Part shown: positions 1-12,092 of the stretch, in pieces
How positions within the stretch are numbered: the first letter of the stretch is position 1
Layout of the letters: every line of letters starts with the position of its first letter
Notes under the pieces: generated by a model
The model's input: the letters and a program-made list of their open reading frames with translations, nothing else
Database searches by the model: none
Told to the model about the DNA's origin: nothing
Position numbers and translations under genes: made by a program
NCBI GenBank assembly: GCA_016271365.2
Contig: CM028129.1
Span: forward strand, 1,002,491,501-1,002,555,500
Direction of reading: 5' to 3'
From: Neoceratodus forsteri
Taxonomy: Eukaryota > Chordata > Ceratodontiformes > Ceratodontidae
DNA length: 64,000 bases

Positions 1-1597
1 TGGTGCAGATAGTCCTGTGCTCCTTGGAATCTGGTGAATTTCTAAGCTCCCTGAAGGAGGCGGTGGTAACCCCCTTCCTAAAGAAAGCTTCTTTGGACCC
101 AGATATTTCTGCCAACTACAGACCAATCTCAGATCTTCCCTTTATAGGGAAGGTGATTGAGAAAGTAGTTGCAGTACAGCTGGATGACCACCTGACCAAC
201 CATAACATCTACGAACCTTTCCAGTCCGGTTTTCAAAAGAGGCACAGTATTGAGACGGTGCTGGTTTGGGTGCTCAATGATCTCCTGATGGCGAGAGATC
301 GGAGAAGCTGTTCTATCTTGGTGCTCCTTGATCTCTCCTCAGCCTTTGACACTGTAGACCATGGGGTGCTGCTAGGACGTCTGGGGTCCATCTGTGGACT
401 GACAGATACAGTCTTCAGGTAGTTACATCTTTCCTCACTGTCAGGAGTCTGAGAGTGGTGTCTGGGATTTTGTCCTTGGACTCTTTCTCCCTGCCATGTG
501 GGGTACCTCAGGGTTCAGTGCTGTCCCCCATGTTGTTTGCAGTGTATATGCTGCCCCTTGGAGACATTGTAAGAAGGTATGGGCTGAGGTTTCACTGTTA
601 TGCTGACGACACCCAGCTCTATCTGTCTTTTGCCCCCGACCAGGATAGAGCTGTCTCTGTATTTAATTCCTGCCTTGTTGAAATCCAGGACTGGATGAAT
701 TCGAGCTGGTTAAAGTTGAACTCCAGAAAGACGGAGGTGATGGTAGTGGACCCGGGTCGCTGGATAGAGGGGACATGGGCTGATCAGCCCTCTGGACTTT
801 TTCTTGGGGAATCTCAGATCCTAAGATCCTATTCTCTGAACAGGTGCGAAACCTGGGGGTAGTGCTTGATGACAGGCTGACCTTACGAGCCCAGGTGTCA
901 GCCGTCATCAAGACTTCCATCTATCATCTTAGGAATATCTCTAGGATTAAGCACCTGGTTCCATCCGGGGACTTGCCTACTTTGGTCCATGCTTTTGTGA
1001 CCTCGCGCCTAGATTATTGCAATTCCCTATACATAGGGCTGCCTGGGGTTGATATCTGCCTCGTGCAGAATGCAGCAGCACGATTGTCGATGGGAGCCTC
1101 CCGATCTTCTCATATTACACCTGTGCTGCGTGATTTGCACTGGCTGATGGTTAGGTGGCAGATCACCTTTAAAGTCAGTTTACTGACTTATAAAGCCCTA
1201 CGTGGACTGGGCCCGGACTACTTGAAAGAGCTCCTTGTGCCTTACTGCCCGGGGTGACAGTTGCATTTGGCTGACAAGGGGTTGCTAGAGATTCCGAGGG
1301 TGTCTCTGAAATCTTCAGGGGCCCCATGAATTTATGCATGTGGCCCTGACCCTCTGGAATTCTCTATCCCATCAGCTTCAAGAGTGCATGACCATGGGGG
1401 GGGGTTTAAACAGGTGCTGAAAACCTATTTATGGTGCCACGCCTTCGGTGGCACCGATTAAATTTGGATCCTCTGATTATTTTATTTTTTGTTTACAGTT
1501 ATATCATGATCTTTTATCTTTTTGTAAAGCACCTTGATGGTTGAAAGGCACTTGTGAGAAATAAAATTTATTATTATTATTATTATTATTATCATTG
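1..1597 (+). mobile_element. L2-like LINE, 3' part, entering from left edge
   Basis: A non-LTR retrotransposon whose 5' part lies outside the window. Reverse transcriptase motifs run from the first bases to about 1257, followed by a short 3' untranslated region. The copy ends in a TTA/ATT microsatellite at about 1567-1592, preceded by a phrase like those in L2 3' ends (around 1530-1565, 'AAGCACCTTGATGG'). The combination of protein motifs and simple-repeat tail instead of poly(A) is typical of the L2 clade. Clade assignment is from remembered family features, not a search. Confidence 0.85.
3..1257 (+). pseudogene. L2-like reverse transcriptase, frameshifted
   Basis: The reverse transcriptase would copy the LINE RNA at a nicked target site. 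Three overlapping stretches in different frames carry it: 3-422 (NYRPISDLP, then LVLLDLSSAFDTVDHG), 455-862 (GVPQGSVLSP and the catalytic CYADDTQLY near 596-613) and 844-1257 (C-terminal LDYCNSLYIGLP, LVQNAAARL and LRDLHWL blocks). The catalytic YADD is intact, but at least two frameshifts and a stop after residue 139 make the gene non-functional. The endonuclease domain is not in the window. The conserved block order supports an L2-type ORF2 rather than CR1. Confidence 0.85.
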
Positions 1598-3287
1598 TCA
1601 TCTGTGTGGAAGGGGGCTGGTTCCATATCCAGGTCCTGTTCCATGGCCAGGCTGGGTGTACCATGTTCCATGGGCACAGGGTCAGGAGCTGTGGGGCTCT
1701 GAGGAGGGGATCTTCCTAAGGGATGGGTTTGGCACCCACAGCCCATGTGAGGTTGGTGAGTCCCTGACCAAGGACCCCTGCAGGGCTATTGAGGCCACTG
1801 TTGATGGAGCAGTGGAGGTTCTGAGCTCCTCTTGTATGCCTCTGACCTCACGCACAGGCTGCCAACACTGCCGACACTGTGGCCCATGTGCTGCAGGTCC
1901 TTATGCCCTGCCCATGCCTGGCACATCAAAAGTTGCTTGACCCACCCACAGTTCAGCAGTGGTGGGCCTGACTGTCCAAACTATGGCAATGGAACGTCTT
2001 TTGCATCTTATAAAGGACAAGGGGGAATGGTTCTCCTTAGTTTGTGAACCATTCTTGAACTCCCTGTCACCTGAAGAGGCCCAAATTCTGAGAAAGGGCC
2101 TAGTATGATTATGATTAATGGATGGGAGGAGGTGGGGATATTTTAGGGATAGGATTCATCCTAACCGCCCTTCACTTGTTTCTGGGTGCCTGCCTTATGG
2201 GCCTGGGGGGCTCCCACCTGCCCTTATGTGATAGACCACCGAATAGTAAAACTACATAGTGTATTTACTTGTGAAGCACTAAGATTGATAGTAGCGCTAA
2301 GTTATAAATAGTTTCTTTGTAATGGAATATGGGCCATCTGTAAATAGTTTATGGATGTTGTTCTTTTCACAATATGTCTTTGGTTGTGTATGTTTTTACT
2401 GTGCTGAAAAATTATTAAAAAGAATATACAAAAAAAAATGCTGCTCGAGGCCATGGACCTTGGCATACATGCCATGCAGGGACTGCCTCTAATTGGTGGG
2501 CAGACAGTGCTGTTCCCGAGGGTCTCTTTATAGGGTCTGTGTTCACGGCTGACTACCCCTGCAGGTACAATTGGTAGTAAGCACCTGTCTGTGATCATGT
2601 GTGCAACATGCCTGTACTCACCCTCCAGCATGTCTAGCCTGTCATCCTTGCCCCCCACAACCTGCTGACTGATGGGGTCAGCCACAGTGGTTTCCAGCTC
2701 TGTTCCAAATATTTTCTGGGGCTGCCTGGCCCATATCCAGCTGTTCCCACTGCCACTGTGCCGGCTTTTGTTTCACCACCCAACGCATTTTGTGCCACGT
2801 GTGCTTCATGACATTGATAATTTGTGGTGCATTCCCCACAGGTTCATGGCATCCTGTATGCCGAGCCATATATGATGCTTGTGGGCAGGCATTCTCTTCA
2901 GTATCCCTGAACCATTTTGTTTCCATAGATGTGTCAGTCTGGTGTGCCCACCTATCTGGCTGAATACAGGTCATTCGGTTGGTGCCAAAGGTGGCCTGGT
3001 ACTGGCAGTGCAACCAGTGTCTGCCCATTGCCAATCTGCATCTTGTGCATCCACAGTTGACATTTCCACATAGCAACCTACAGATGGGGGGTCTATGCCT
3101 TTTAGGGTGGGATCACGGGGCATTCCATTGGTGGGGGCCCCTGCACACCTCTGCCTGTTCATGCCTTTCCACACCCCTTCATGGTTTCCTTCTCAACAGA
3201 TGGTCACACCCTTGCCTTTGGTGGATCACGACGATTATGCAGATGGTGCATGTCAAGCACCCACATATCTGCTGTGTTCACCAGTAC
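1598..3287. other. Intergenic, no confident gene
   Basis: No complete gene is recognised between the L2-like tail and DIRS-1. On the minus strand, frames between about 2300 and 3076 contain a weak resemblance to a Myb/SANT-like DNA-binding segment (WHKMRWVVKQK near 2790), of the type found next to Harbinger transposases. Frames are broken and no transposase was found beside it, so this is only a hint. A run of A residues at about 2430-2438 could mark an old retroposed end. Confidence 0.3.
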
Positions 3288-3514
3288 ATAGAAATTACAT
3301 ACCTACCGTAATTCTTGATCTTCTTGGATGCAGTCTTCACCATTCATTCACACTATTGGGACTATGCTGGAGGTGCTAGGACCCAGTGGGAGCCAAAAAT
3401 CTTCAGGAGGGCTGGTGCTGAGATAGTGCCACATATGCATGGTACCACGAGACTGGCTCATGCATGTAAAGACTATCTCGACGTCGACCTGCCAACTGCC
3501 TCAGTACCTTTTTG
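3288..3514 (-). repeat. DIRS-1 right inverted terminal repeat
   Basis: Reverse-complement match to 11905-12092, sharing blocks such as GGTGCTAGGACCCAGTGGGA and the CACCATTCATTCACA stretch. About 30 bases at the outer edge, including TACATACCTACCGTAATTC, are found only at this right end and in the internal complementary region. Such a right-end extension is a known DIRS1 feature. Confidence 0.85.
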
Positions 3515-3679
3515 ACTGAGGAGGTGCAGCATAAACTAACCTAGAGAACACCTAACCTAATCCGGGCATCAGATAGCCTGGATGACCTGAATAAGAAGGA
3601 TCAACTCAACAATGTCTTCATAGCCCAGAGGGAGTGAAGACAAGAAACAGGATGAATGAACTCAGGGGATGGTGGGTGG

Positions 3680-3800
3680 GTGTGTGACTAAATGGTGAAG
3701 ATGTCATCCAAGAAGATCAAAAATTATGGTAGGTACGTAATTTCCATATCTTCCTGGACTAAAAGTCTTCACCATTCATTCACACTGTTGGGAGAGTACC
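3680..3800. repeat. DIRS-1 internal complementary region
   Basis: The first half (3680-3747) is the reverse complement of the element's right terminus. The second half (3748-3800) is the reverse complement of its left terminus, with ATCTTCCTGGACTAAAAGTC directly after the join. Known DIRS biology uses this region as a splint to complete and circularise the cDNA. Here it also defines the outer ends of the element to within a few bases. Confidence 0.85.
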
Positions 3801-3848
3801 AAGCTAAGAACCAATCTCCCGAGCAGGGCTGCAGGAGAGATAGCTTAC

Positions 3849-4962
3849 TCAGGACAACAGTCCATTAAGGATTGTCCTGCCAAAGGAAGTATGCTGTCTG
3901 GCATGGATATCCAGAGCATAGTGCTTTACAAAGGCATTCACTGAGCTCCAAGTAGCTGCCTTGAAAATGTCTGCAATGGTTATGTTACAGATCTCTGCCA
4001 GGGATGCCCTGACCACTGTGGTAGAGTGGGCTTAAACCTGGCCTTCCAACTTAACCTGCGCCATCGAGTAGCAATGGTGAAGGCATACCACCAACCATGC
4101 AGAAATGTATCTAATGGCAACAGGTTGGCCCAGCCGGGCCATGCTGAATGATACAAACAATTGCTTGGATTTGTGAATCTCTTTAGTTCTATCAATGTAG
4201 AATTGCAAAGCCCTCTTGACATCCAAGGAGTGAAGGGTGTATTCCCCTTCATTCTGGTAGTAGGCAAAATAAGTAAGAAGAACCAAAGGATGATTAAGGT
4301 GAAATTCTGAAACCACTTTAGGTAGGAATTTAGGATGAGTATGAAGTACCACCTTGTCCTTGGTGAAATACAGTGTACGGAGGGTCTGTGACCAAGGCTT
4401 GTATTTCAGAGACCCTGTATGCGGAGGTAACGGCCACTGAGAAGGCAGTCTTCCAGGTCAGAAACTTCAAGTCACAGGTAGCTAGAGGCTCAAAAGGTTT
4501 ACTGGTGAGCATGTCTAGCACAAGGTTTATATCCCACGCAGCCACCGGCTTCCTGACCAGGGTCTGGATGCCTTTAAGGAATCTCTTGACTAGCGGTAAC
4601 TGAGCCAGTATCATGTTTTGTACTGGCTCATGGTAGGTGGAACTCATGCAGAGGTGTACCTTCACTGTTGAGTATTGCAGTCCTGCATTTGACAGGTCTA
4701 AGAGGTACTCCAGCACTTTATTTGGTGGGCAACAGAATGGGTCCAGAAAGGATTTTGCACACCAAATCGAGAAGTGCTGCTGTGTAGGTCTTCCTAGCAG
4801 AAGGCTTACATGCTTTTAAGAGAATTTACAAGATTCTCTGAGAAACCTTAAACCTACCCACTTCTATTTCTTCAGGAGCCAGGCATGGAGATGAAGGGAG
4901 CACAGGTTGGGATGGACCGGGGTCCCTGTGTCAGGAGGACCATTCAAAGAGGAAGTTACCTT
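3849..4962 (-). pseudogene. DIRS-1 tyrosine recombinase, broken
   Basis: The recombinase would insert circular DIRS DNA into the genome without an RNase-H-type integrase. The N-terminal core-binding part is at about 4600-4890 (LEYLLDLSNAGLQYSTVKVH). The catalytic part holds the first arginine of the R-H-R-Y set in SAYRVSEI (about 4414) and the final tyrosine in FVKHYALD (about 3885). The middle motif reads HSTT at about 4012-4032 where DIRS-2 and DIRS-3 have HSTR, so the second catalytic arginine is missing. A stop codon precedes this motif, and the frame shifts between 4330 and 4352. The natural stop is at 3849-3851. The gene is inactive by sequence. Confidence 0.85.
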
Positions 4963-7900
4963 GGGGACAAAATCAAGTATGTCTTACTCATTGGGAGGAT
5001 TTTATCGGTAGGCCAGATCTGTTTTGTAGAGATGGCCTTCACTTACGTCATAAGGGGAACCGTTTATTGGGTGAACATATACTCAAGCATATTGACAGAC
5101 ATTTAAACTCTTGATATGGGGAGAGAAAATTCCCTCCCCCTCAGAACTCAACAGTCACAACACATAAATGTTGTCAGTTTAAGAATTTAAAATGCTTATA
5201 CTTCAATGCTAGGAGCCTTCAGGGCAAAATTGATGAGTTAAAGGTCATATTCATATTAGCAACTGATAATATAGATGCTGTACTGGTCACCGAAACATGG
5301 GGAGATGAGAAATCCAGTTGGGATATTTTATTGCCAGGGTATATTCTATATAAAGTTAATAGAATTAATAAAAAGGGAGGAGGTGTTGCCATTTTTCTTA
5401 AAGACACACTGCAATCAGCTGAAATTTCAAACAAAATCAAAACTTCCACAACTACTTCTGAATCAGTTTGGATTAAAGTAATCTTGAATAAAAATAAACA
5501 TATTATTCTAGGTGTCTGTTATCATCCCCCTAGTGCATCTTCAGACTATCTTGATACAATCATTACAGAAATTGAAACAGCTAGTTCTTTGGGGACATTA
5601 TACTGACAGGTGATTTTAACTTAGGTGAGGTTAACTGGAAAGAGCAAACAGCTTCATCCAGTTCGGGAAAAAAAATATTAAATAAATGCTAACAATGTCA
5701 CCTTAACCAGAGTGTTGAGCATCCCACTAGAGGTAATAATATTCTAGACCTTCTTTTTCATTAGCATTAAAAAACCTCACTATTTCTTCACCTGTAGGTA
5801 ACAGTGACCACTGCACTATTAGCTTTATTTTAGAACATACGATAACCGTAGCAAATAAAAAAAAAATATATATATATATATATATACTGTATATGAGATA
5901 AAGCTGATATTAATAACTTTAAAAGAGGACTAGATAACATGGACTGGTCATCTATTCTGGCTACCTTGGGAACCACTGAGTATTTTTAACAAACTACATA
6001 GTACAGTAACTGTTCTAAGTGACACTTATATTCCCACGAAGAAAAAACTCATCCAAACAATACCACCCTAAATGGATGAATAATTCTATAAAAAAAAAAC
6101 TCATAAAGGAAAAAAAATAAACTTTACTCTGGTTACTTAAAATCTCTGATTCATACCAACTGGTGCTTATACCTGCAAACTCAAAAAAAAATAAAAATGC
6201 AAAAACAGCATCAAAGGGACAAAAAAAAAACACATGGGAGTACAAACTAGCTTCTGAAGCTAATAAGGACAACAGCAAGTCCTTTTTTTCCTGTATTAAC
6301 TCCCTTAAAAAACCTACATGCCAGGTTGGTCCCCTTCAAGTAAATGATACTATAATTCATAACCCCTATGACATGGCTAATCTATTCAACACTAATTTTT
6401 GTGATATGTTTCAAAGTAATCTGAAAGCAAAAACGGTTTCAGATGTGATGGGTAATTATATGACTATCTGAAGAAGACATCCATGCCAAATTAATTACAC
6501 TTAAAGGTAAAACCAGTACATCTCCAAATAACATATCCAGTTATCTTCTATACCTTTTAGCAGATAGCTTGTCCCTACCCCCTAAATTACTATATGAATA
6601 GTGTATTAATAATAACTTTGTTCTTGAACTTTGGAAAACAGCATACGTGGTCCCCATCTTCAAGAAAAGTTCAAGGAACAACTGGGAAAACTACAGACCC
6701 ATCAGATTAACCTTGCCAATGTGTAAAATCCTGGAAAATGTTATCAAAGATTTGGTCTCATCCACCCTGACTAGGCTGGATGATGAGCAACATGGTTTCA
6801 AAAAATGCCATAGTTGCTTAACTAACCTGTTGTGTTTCTATGAAGATGTAAGCCTACGACTCGACAACAGATCCCCTTATGATGTTATTAAATAGATTTC
6901 AGTAAGGCATTTGATCTCATTCCTCATTGGGTCTTGTTACAAAAACTATATTCATTTAAACATCAACCATAGCATTGTAAGATGGATAGCAAACTGGTTG
7001 ACCAATAGAACACAAAGAGTTTTGATAGACAGCTTTCAAAAATAGGTTCTGTTACTAGTGGGGTTCCACAGGGTTCCGTTTTGGGCCCCTGCTTATTCCA
7101 GATTTTCATAGCTGATATAACAAATAGCTGCTGTTCCAATACCATTAAATATGCAGACAACATTAACATTGATGGACAATGCTCCAATTTGGAACAAATA
7201 GCATCTATTCAGAATGATCTTGATCATATTTCCAACAGGGTCGAGAAATGGGGGATGAAATTAAATCACAATAAATGCAGCATTATGCATTTGGGTATTA
7301 ATAATACCAACCATGCATACAAACTTGATGATAGGGTGTTGACCAGCACTAGTACAGAAAAAGGTTTAGGAGTTCTAGTTCTCGTATCAGATAACTTCCT
7401 TCCCCATTCACAGATCAATGGAGTCATTCTTAAGTCTAATAGGATTATTTGGTCCATCAAGAGAAACATCAAATCTAGGGATAGAAAAGTATTAATGCCC
7501 CTATATAGAGCCTGTGTATGCCCACATTTGGATTTTCCTCACAACTATGGTGCCCATTTAGGAAAAATATCATCATGCATCTTGAGAAAGTACAAAGACA
7601 ATATTCTAAACTAGTCAAAGGCCTGCACGATGTCTCCTATGAAAATAGACATTTCTTTGAACCTAATGTCCCTATCACACTGATGTCTGAGGAGTGACCT
7701 CCTCCTCATGTACAATATAATGCAAGAACCCTTCTTGCTGACTACTTTGGGTCTAGAGTTTAAAGACAATATCTATAATATTAGAGGTCATCCACTACAG
7801 TTACAATACAGAAGATTTAATTTAATGCCAGAAAATTTTTTTTTATACTTTATGTACCATCAAACCATGGAATGCATTACCACTAGGGGTGATTACCAGT

Positions 7901-8040
7901 AGCTCTAAATCAGTGCTTAAGTACAGATTAGAAAAATTCATTCTTTCTGGCATCACAGTTTGTTATTATTAATTCACAGGAGCAATTATGGGCTTTATAG
8001 CTCCCTAGCTCCTGACCAATCTTAGTATGACTTAGTATGA
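4963..8040 (+). mobile_element. 5'-truncated CR1/L2-group LINE nested in DIRS-1
   Basis: A non-LTR element inserted, in the opposite orientation, between the methylase-like and recombinase parts of DIRS-1. DIRS-related sequence stops at about 4962 and resumes at about 8041. It starts in the last part of ORF1 (an RDGLHLRHKGN-like block near 5029-5060, the end of an SGNH-type esterase), then endonuclease, then reverse transcriptase. It ends in a direct duplication of the decamer CTTAGTATGA at about 8021-8040, which looks like a short 3' tail repeat. No target-site duplication is evident. A TA microsatellite at about 5864-5890 lies inside it. Confidence 0.8.
5189..7915 (+). pseudogene. Nested LINE ORF2: endonuclease and reverse transcriptase, decayed
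   Basis: The apurinic-like endonuclease begins at about 5190 (YFNARSLQGK), with VTETWGDE near 5286 and GGGVAIFLK near 5377. The reverse transcriptase has a NYRPIRLTLP block near 6690, DFSKAFDLIPH near 6896, GVPQGSVLGP near 7060 and the active-site block at about 7150. That block reads YADN instead of YADD, so a catalytic aspartate is replaced. A following KWGMKLNHNKCSIMHLG block is typical of the CR1/L2 group. Many stops and frameshifts separate the blocks. Confidence 0.8.
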
Positions 8041-8931
8041 ATGGAAACCATATCTGCCAAGGCCAGTGTGGTGTGATAAGGATCATCCTGCCCCCTTGTG
8101 ACTCCAATTTGAGCAGCACCCTCTGAATTAACAGAAGAGGAGGAAATATGTACAGAAAGCATCTTGTCCACCGTAGTCTGAATGCGTCCTGACAGAAAAC
8201 CCCAGGTTCTGGATTTCTGGAGCAGAATAGAGGTAGTTTGCATTTAGTGGGGATGCAAAAAAGTCCAGGTCTGTATTGCCCCACTTGCCGAACAATGATT
8301 GCACGATGTCTGGTGTGAGCGACCATCCGTGTGGATCCAGCTCCGACCTGCTGAAGTGATCCTCTAGGTCATTCTGAATTCCTGGCAGGTAGACTGCCTG
8401 AATTAACACATCATGCTTGAGACATCACTCCCACACCCTCATGGCCTCCATGCAAAGAGGGTAGTAGTGCACTGTACCCTGCTTGTTGATGTAATACATC
8501 ACAGCCTTGTTGTCCATCTGAAGGAGAATTACTTTGCAACAGAGGACATCCTTCAGGGCTTGTACAGCATATAGGACAGGTCTCATCTCTAAAACATTTA
8601 TGTGTGGATGAGACTCCTCCTGGCTCCACGCTGCCTGAGTGTGGAGGTCTTGACAGTGAGCTCTCCAACTGATTAGAGATGCATCCGTGGTGATGGTGAT
8701 CTGAGATTCCAGTAGGGCAAAGGGTAGACCTTGAAGCTTGTCTTCTTGTGTCCACCATGCAAGTGATCTTGTCAGAGGCTCTATCACTTTCATGTGGAAG
8801 GACTGCGGATGCAAGGTCAATGACCACTGTGTGCTGAGCATCCACTGTGTGGTCTTCATGTGTAGTTGGGCTAGAGGCACTGTGAAGACGGATGGTGCCA
8901 TGAAGCCCAACATCTGCTGCATTGAGAGGGC
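8041..8931 (-). pseudogene. DIRS-1 RNase H and methylase-like domains
   Basis: RNase H would remove the RNA strand during cDNA synthesis. It shows TTDASLISW near 8680-8700, the INVLEMR glutamate block near 8590 and LLQMDNKAVMYYINKQG near 8490-8525. Downstream, toward lower coordinates, DLDFFASPLNANY (about 8240-8280) begins the region known in DIRS elements as an adenine-methylase-like domain. Its APFWP-type motif reads TPHWPWQIW near 8060. The frame changes at about 8410, and the domain is cut by the LINE at 8040. Confidence 0.8.
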
Positions 8932-9790
8932 TCAAATGGAATTGTCCTCTCTGATAAAGTGAGTCATCTGGAGAATGTCATTTCTCCTGTCCTCCAGAAG
9001 GAAAGCCCTCACCCTGGAGGAATCCAGGAGGGCTACTATGAAGAGGAGCTGCTGGGAGGGTTGAAGCTGTGATTTTTCCAGTTTCAGTAGAACCCCCATG
9101 GAAGTGAGGAACTGAGAAGCTGTTACTACTGCTTCCTGTGTCTCTTGCCTGGATGGGCTCCCTAACAGCCAATCATCCAGGTAAGGGAAGACCTGAATGC
9201 CAAGTTTCGTGAGATGCGCTGCAAGAACTGTGAAACACTTTGTAAAGATTTGAAGTGCCAAGGAGAGCCCAAAGGGCAGGACTTTGCACTGGTAGTGTTG
9301 ACCCAGGGCCGTGAAGCAGAGATACTTGTGGTGACTTGGGTGCACTGGGATGTGCTGGTAGATGTCCTGCATATCCAGGGATGCCAGCCAGTCATACTGA
9401 TGAATCAGTGGTAATGGCATTCCTAGGGAGACCATTTTGAATTTCTCCCTGAACAGGTACTGTACTTGTTTAACTTTCTGAGGTCGAGAATTGGGAGCAT
9501 GCCGCCTGTTTTCTTCAGGACCAGAAATTAATGGGAGTAGAAACCTGTGTTCTGTTCTGCCCAGAAAACAACTTCTACTTCCCTGTTCCTGAGGAGGCCC
9601 TGAAATTTGGAAGTAAGAAGGTCTGACTGAGCAGTAAACAGGCTGTACTGCTGCTTGGGTGGAAGATCGTGGGAATTTCCTTGAAATTGAGAGAGTACCC
9701 CTCTCTGACCCATTTGTCTATAGTAATGGACTTTCACTGGTTGTAAAACTGAGTCAGATGCTCCCCCTACTGCCGTAGAGGTGTCCACCT
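8932..9790 (-). pseudogene. DIRS-1 reverse transcriptase
   Basis: The DIRS-type reverse transcriptase, related to that of Ty3 and retroviruses rather than LINEs. An N-terminal stretch (9528-9788) includes SDLLTSKFQGLLRNREVEVV and QNTGFYSH. The palm (8932-9435) includes LASLDMQDIYQHIPVHP, KVLPFGLSLALQIFTK and the intact YLDDWLL active site at about 9172-9183. A stop and frame change at about 9440-9527 split the two parts, so it is not translatable as one protein. RNase H follows directly. Confidence 0.85.
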
Positions 9791-11745
9791 TGGGCAGCTG
9801 AGGTGGGAACTGGGATGGATCTTCAGAGGTTGTCGCCGGGTGCTTTCGGGCCCTGTGCCTTTTGCTGCATTTTCTTTTACTGCTAAGGAGTTTGGTTCCA
9901 GCTCCTTGGCCCTTGCTTCAAAAGGACTGCCCGTTACAAAACTGTCAACAGTTCCTGCCACTCTGAGGGGCAGCAGGAGCAGGCCTGGCTGTTTTAATGG
10001 CAGTCTTGATCTTCTGAGCGGCCTCCAGTGCTTGCTCAATTTGAGGGTCAAACAGGTAAGCGCAGTCAAGCGGGACATTTATCACCGTCTGCTGAGCATC
10101 GGTTGAGAAATCTGATGTTCTGAGCTAGGAGTGTCACCTTATACAAATCCCAGCAGCAGCTGCCCTAGAGGTAGTGTCATAGGCATCCATAGAGGCTTTC
10201 AGCTACTGATTATTGGACTCTGTGCCCCTGGTAATGGTCTGAAGAAGCTCCATGTTAACGTCAGATTTGGGGAGGTTCTCGACCATTGATGTGAGTGTGT
10301 TCCACAGGGTGTACTCGTACTGAGAGTAATGGCCCTGGCAGCTAGCAATACGCATACCTCAGGTTGCTACTGTGAATGTCCATTTCCCCAAAGTGTCAGT
10401 CTTGCAAGATTCCTTATTTATAGGCTGTGCTGTAACCTCTTGAGTGAGGATGGCTATATCATTTTCTGCAAGTACCACCAGAGCATACACAAAAGCCTGA
10501 GATGCCATAATAGGTCTGTCTTTGGGTGGAGCATATTTCCTACCTATGGACTTGGCCACAGAAGGGATTAGTGCCAGCCTGTCCCACACTACCTGAGATA
10601 GAGTCTCAAAGGGAGACACCAGTGGAGTTAGATCTACAGGAATATTAGGGACATGTAGGAATTCAAAATGTAAAAGTATGCCTAGGTCAACAGATGAAGT
10701 CTATAGTGCTAAGGCAGACCCCATATTCCTGAGGAGAGACTGGAAAGAAAGGTCTTCCACCAAAGGCTCAGCTGATACAGAAGGCTTCCAGCCCATAAAC
10801 CGAGACACCACTGCATCTTCAGATAAACGTACAGTAGGTCAGGGTCAGAGTCATCAAGCTCCACTTTCACTCCAGAAAGGCCTCCAAAGACAGGTTTAGG
10901 CCAGGAAAACATGGGAGATACTGAAACCTGGATCAGCATCGAGGGACCTGGCACTGGCTGCGACACAGACGAAGAAGCCTGCTGAGGCACCAAGGCCCCT
11001 GACGCCAACCCAGCCAAAGGCTGCGGCATCCCCAGTGAACCCCTGCAAGATCTGAAAGGGGGAGGAAAGTGATACCTGCGCTTGTCCCTGCAAGGAAACA
11101 AAGTGAGGGGGGAAGGCACATGGGGTCGACGTCAGAGGTGCAGGCACCATGCTCACATCCTGCCCCGATTGACCTGGTCACAGCCCAGTGGCTCCAAGGC
11201 CCAAAGGTCCTGGAACCAGGTCTGCTGGCAAGGGCAACCAAGACAGATTCTGCACCGACTGCTCCATAAGAGCGGCCCAGTAATGAAACTGCTCACCAGA
11301 AGCCCCATCAGAGGACAGAAAGGGGCTCTGGTGTCAGAGATCATGGTTGTTAAGAATGGAGACCACCGGGGACTCTACAGGAGTTAGGATAGGCCTACTG
11401 CTCTCCACTACTGATGACTCCCTCACAGACCTACCAGAGGGTGACCTCAAGCAGTACTATTTCTTTTTTGACCAGCGGGAAGAAGAAGAACTGAAAGCCG
11501 AGCAGTGCCGGGTCCCCGATCGAGATTGGGAATGGGCCCGCTTCTTTTTGTGCTTTCGGGTAGACTGTCCTACCTCCCGAGCACCGGACTACCCATGGTC
11601 AGACCCCCCTCCACAAAGGGCGGCAGACCAGACACAGCCCCACTGCCAGAAAAGCTTTCAAGTAAAGTCTCCCTACCATCACCAATACTGTCCATGTTCG
11701 ACTCTGTCATTGGCAGGCTGAGAAAATTCGGCAGGCTGAGAAAAT
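9790..11745 (-). pseudogene. DIRS-1 gag-like gene, decayed
   Basis: The region upstream of the reverse transcriptase. A frame at 10359-10619 (VVWDRLALIPSVAKSIG, KYAPPKDRPIMASQAF) matches a block in the DIRS-2 gag at about 35880-35990, with the same order and similar spacing. This identifies the segment as the structural gene of the same family. Further frames at 10709-11119 and 10896-11241 are proline-, serine- and alanine-rich and do not resemble an enzyme. Stops and frame changes are frequent. A T-rich run at 11761-11777 lies just past its 5' end. Confidence 0.65.
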
Positions 11746-11904
11746 TTCTTCAACTATTATTGTTTTTTTTTTTTTTAACAAAAATAACACTGAAACTAGT
11801 AAAACTAAATCGAAACTGAACATAAGCTGCTGTCATATAGACATGAAGATTTGACTCCTGGTGGGTGAGCAACATTGTCACTGGAGTGTACTCAACAGTG
11901 GGGC

Positions 11905-12092
11905 AAAATGGAACTGAGGCAGTTGGAGGGTTGACACTGAGATAGCCTACATAGGCACATGCCTGTCACGCATGCATGGCCCTATCTCGGTGCTGGCCCT
12001 CCTGAAGATTTTTGGCTCCCACTGGGTCCTAGCACCTGTGGCATAGTCCCAATATTGTGAATGAATGGTGAAGACTTTTAGTCCAGGAAGAT
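11905..12092 (-). repeat. DIRS-1 left inverted terminal repeat
   Basis: Reverse complement of the repeat at 3288-3514. Shared parts include ACTGAGGCAGTTGGAGGGTT at the inner edge and TGAATGAATGGTGAAGAC near the outer edge. It ends at about 12092 as predicted by the internal complementary region. Confidence 0.85.

Larger units (their letters stand above)
3288..12092 (-). mobile_element. DIRS-1: DIRS1-like retrotransposon, full length, interrupted
   Basis: A tyrosine-recombinase retrotransposon on the minus strand. Inverted terminal repeats lie at 3288-3514 and 11905-12092, with an internal complementary region at 3680-3800. Reading the minus strand gives gag, reverse transcriptase, RNase H plus methylase-like domain, then recombinase, the DIRS1 order. 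The ends were set from the complementary region, which joins copies of both termini at about 3747. Removing the LINE inserted at 4963-8040 leaves about 5.73 kb, close to the other two coding DIRS copies here. No target-site duplication is apparent, as expected for recombinase-mediated integration. Frame breaks and lost catalytic residues show it is dead. Confidence 0.9.

Noticed and set aside
2300..3076. Harbinger-type Myb/SANT accessory gene
   Set aside because: Only a short, weak resemblance; no transposase, no terminal repeats, and broken frames. Kept as a low-confidence note only.
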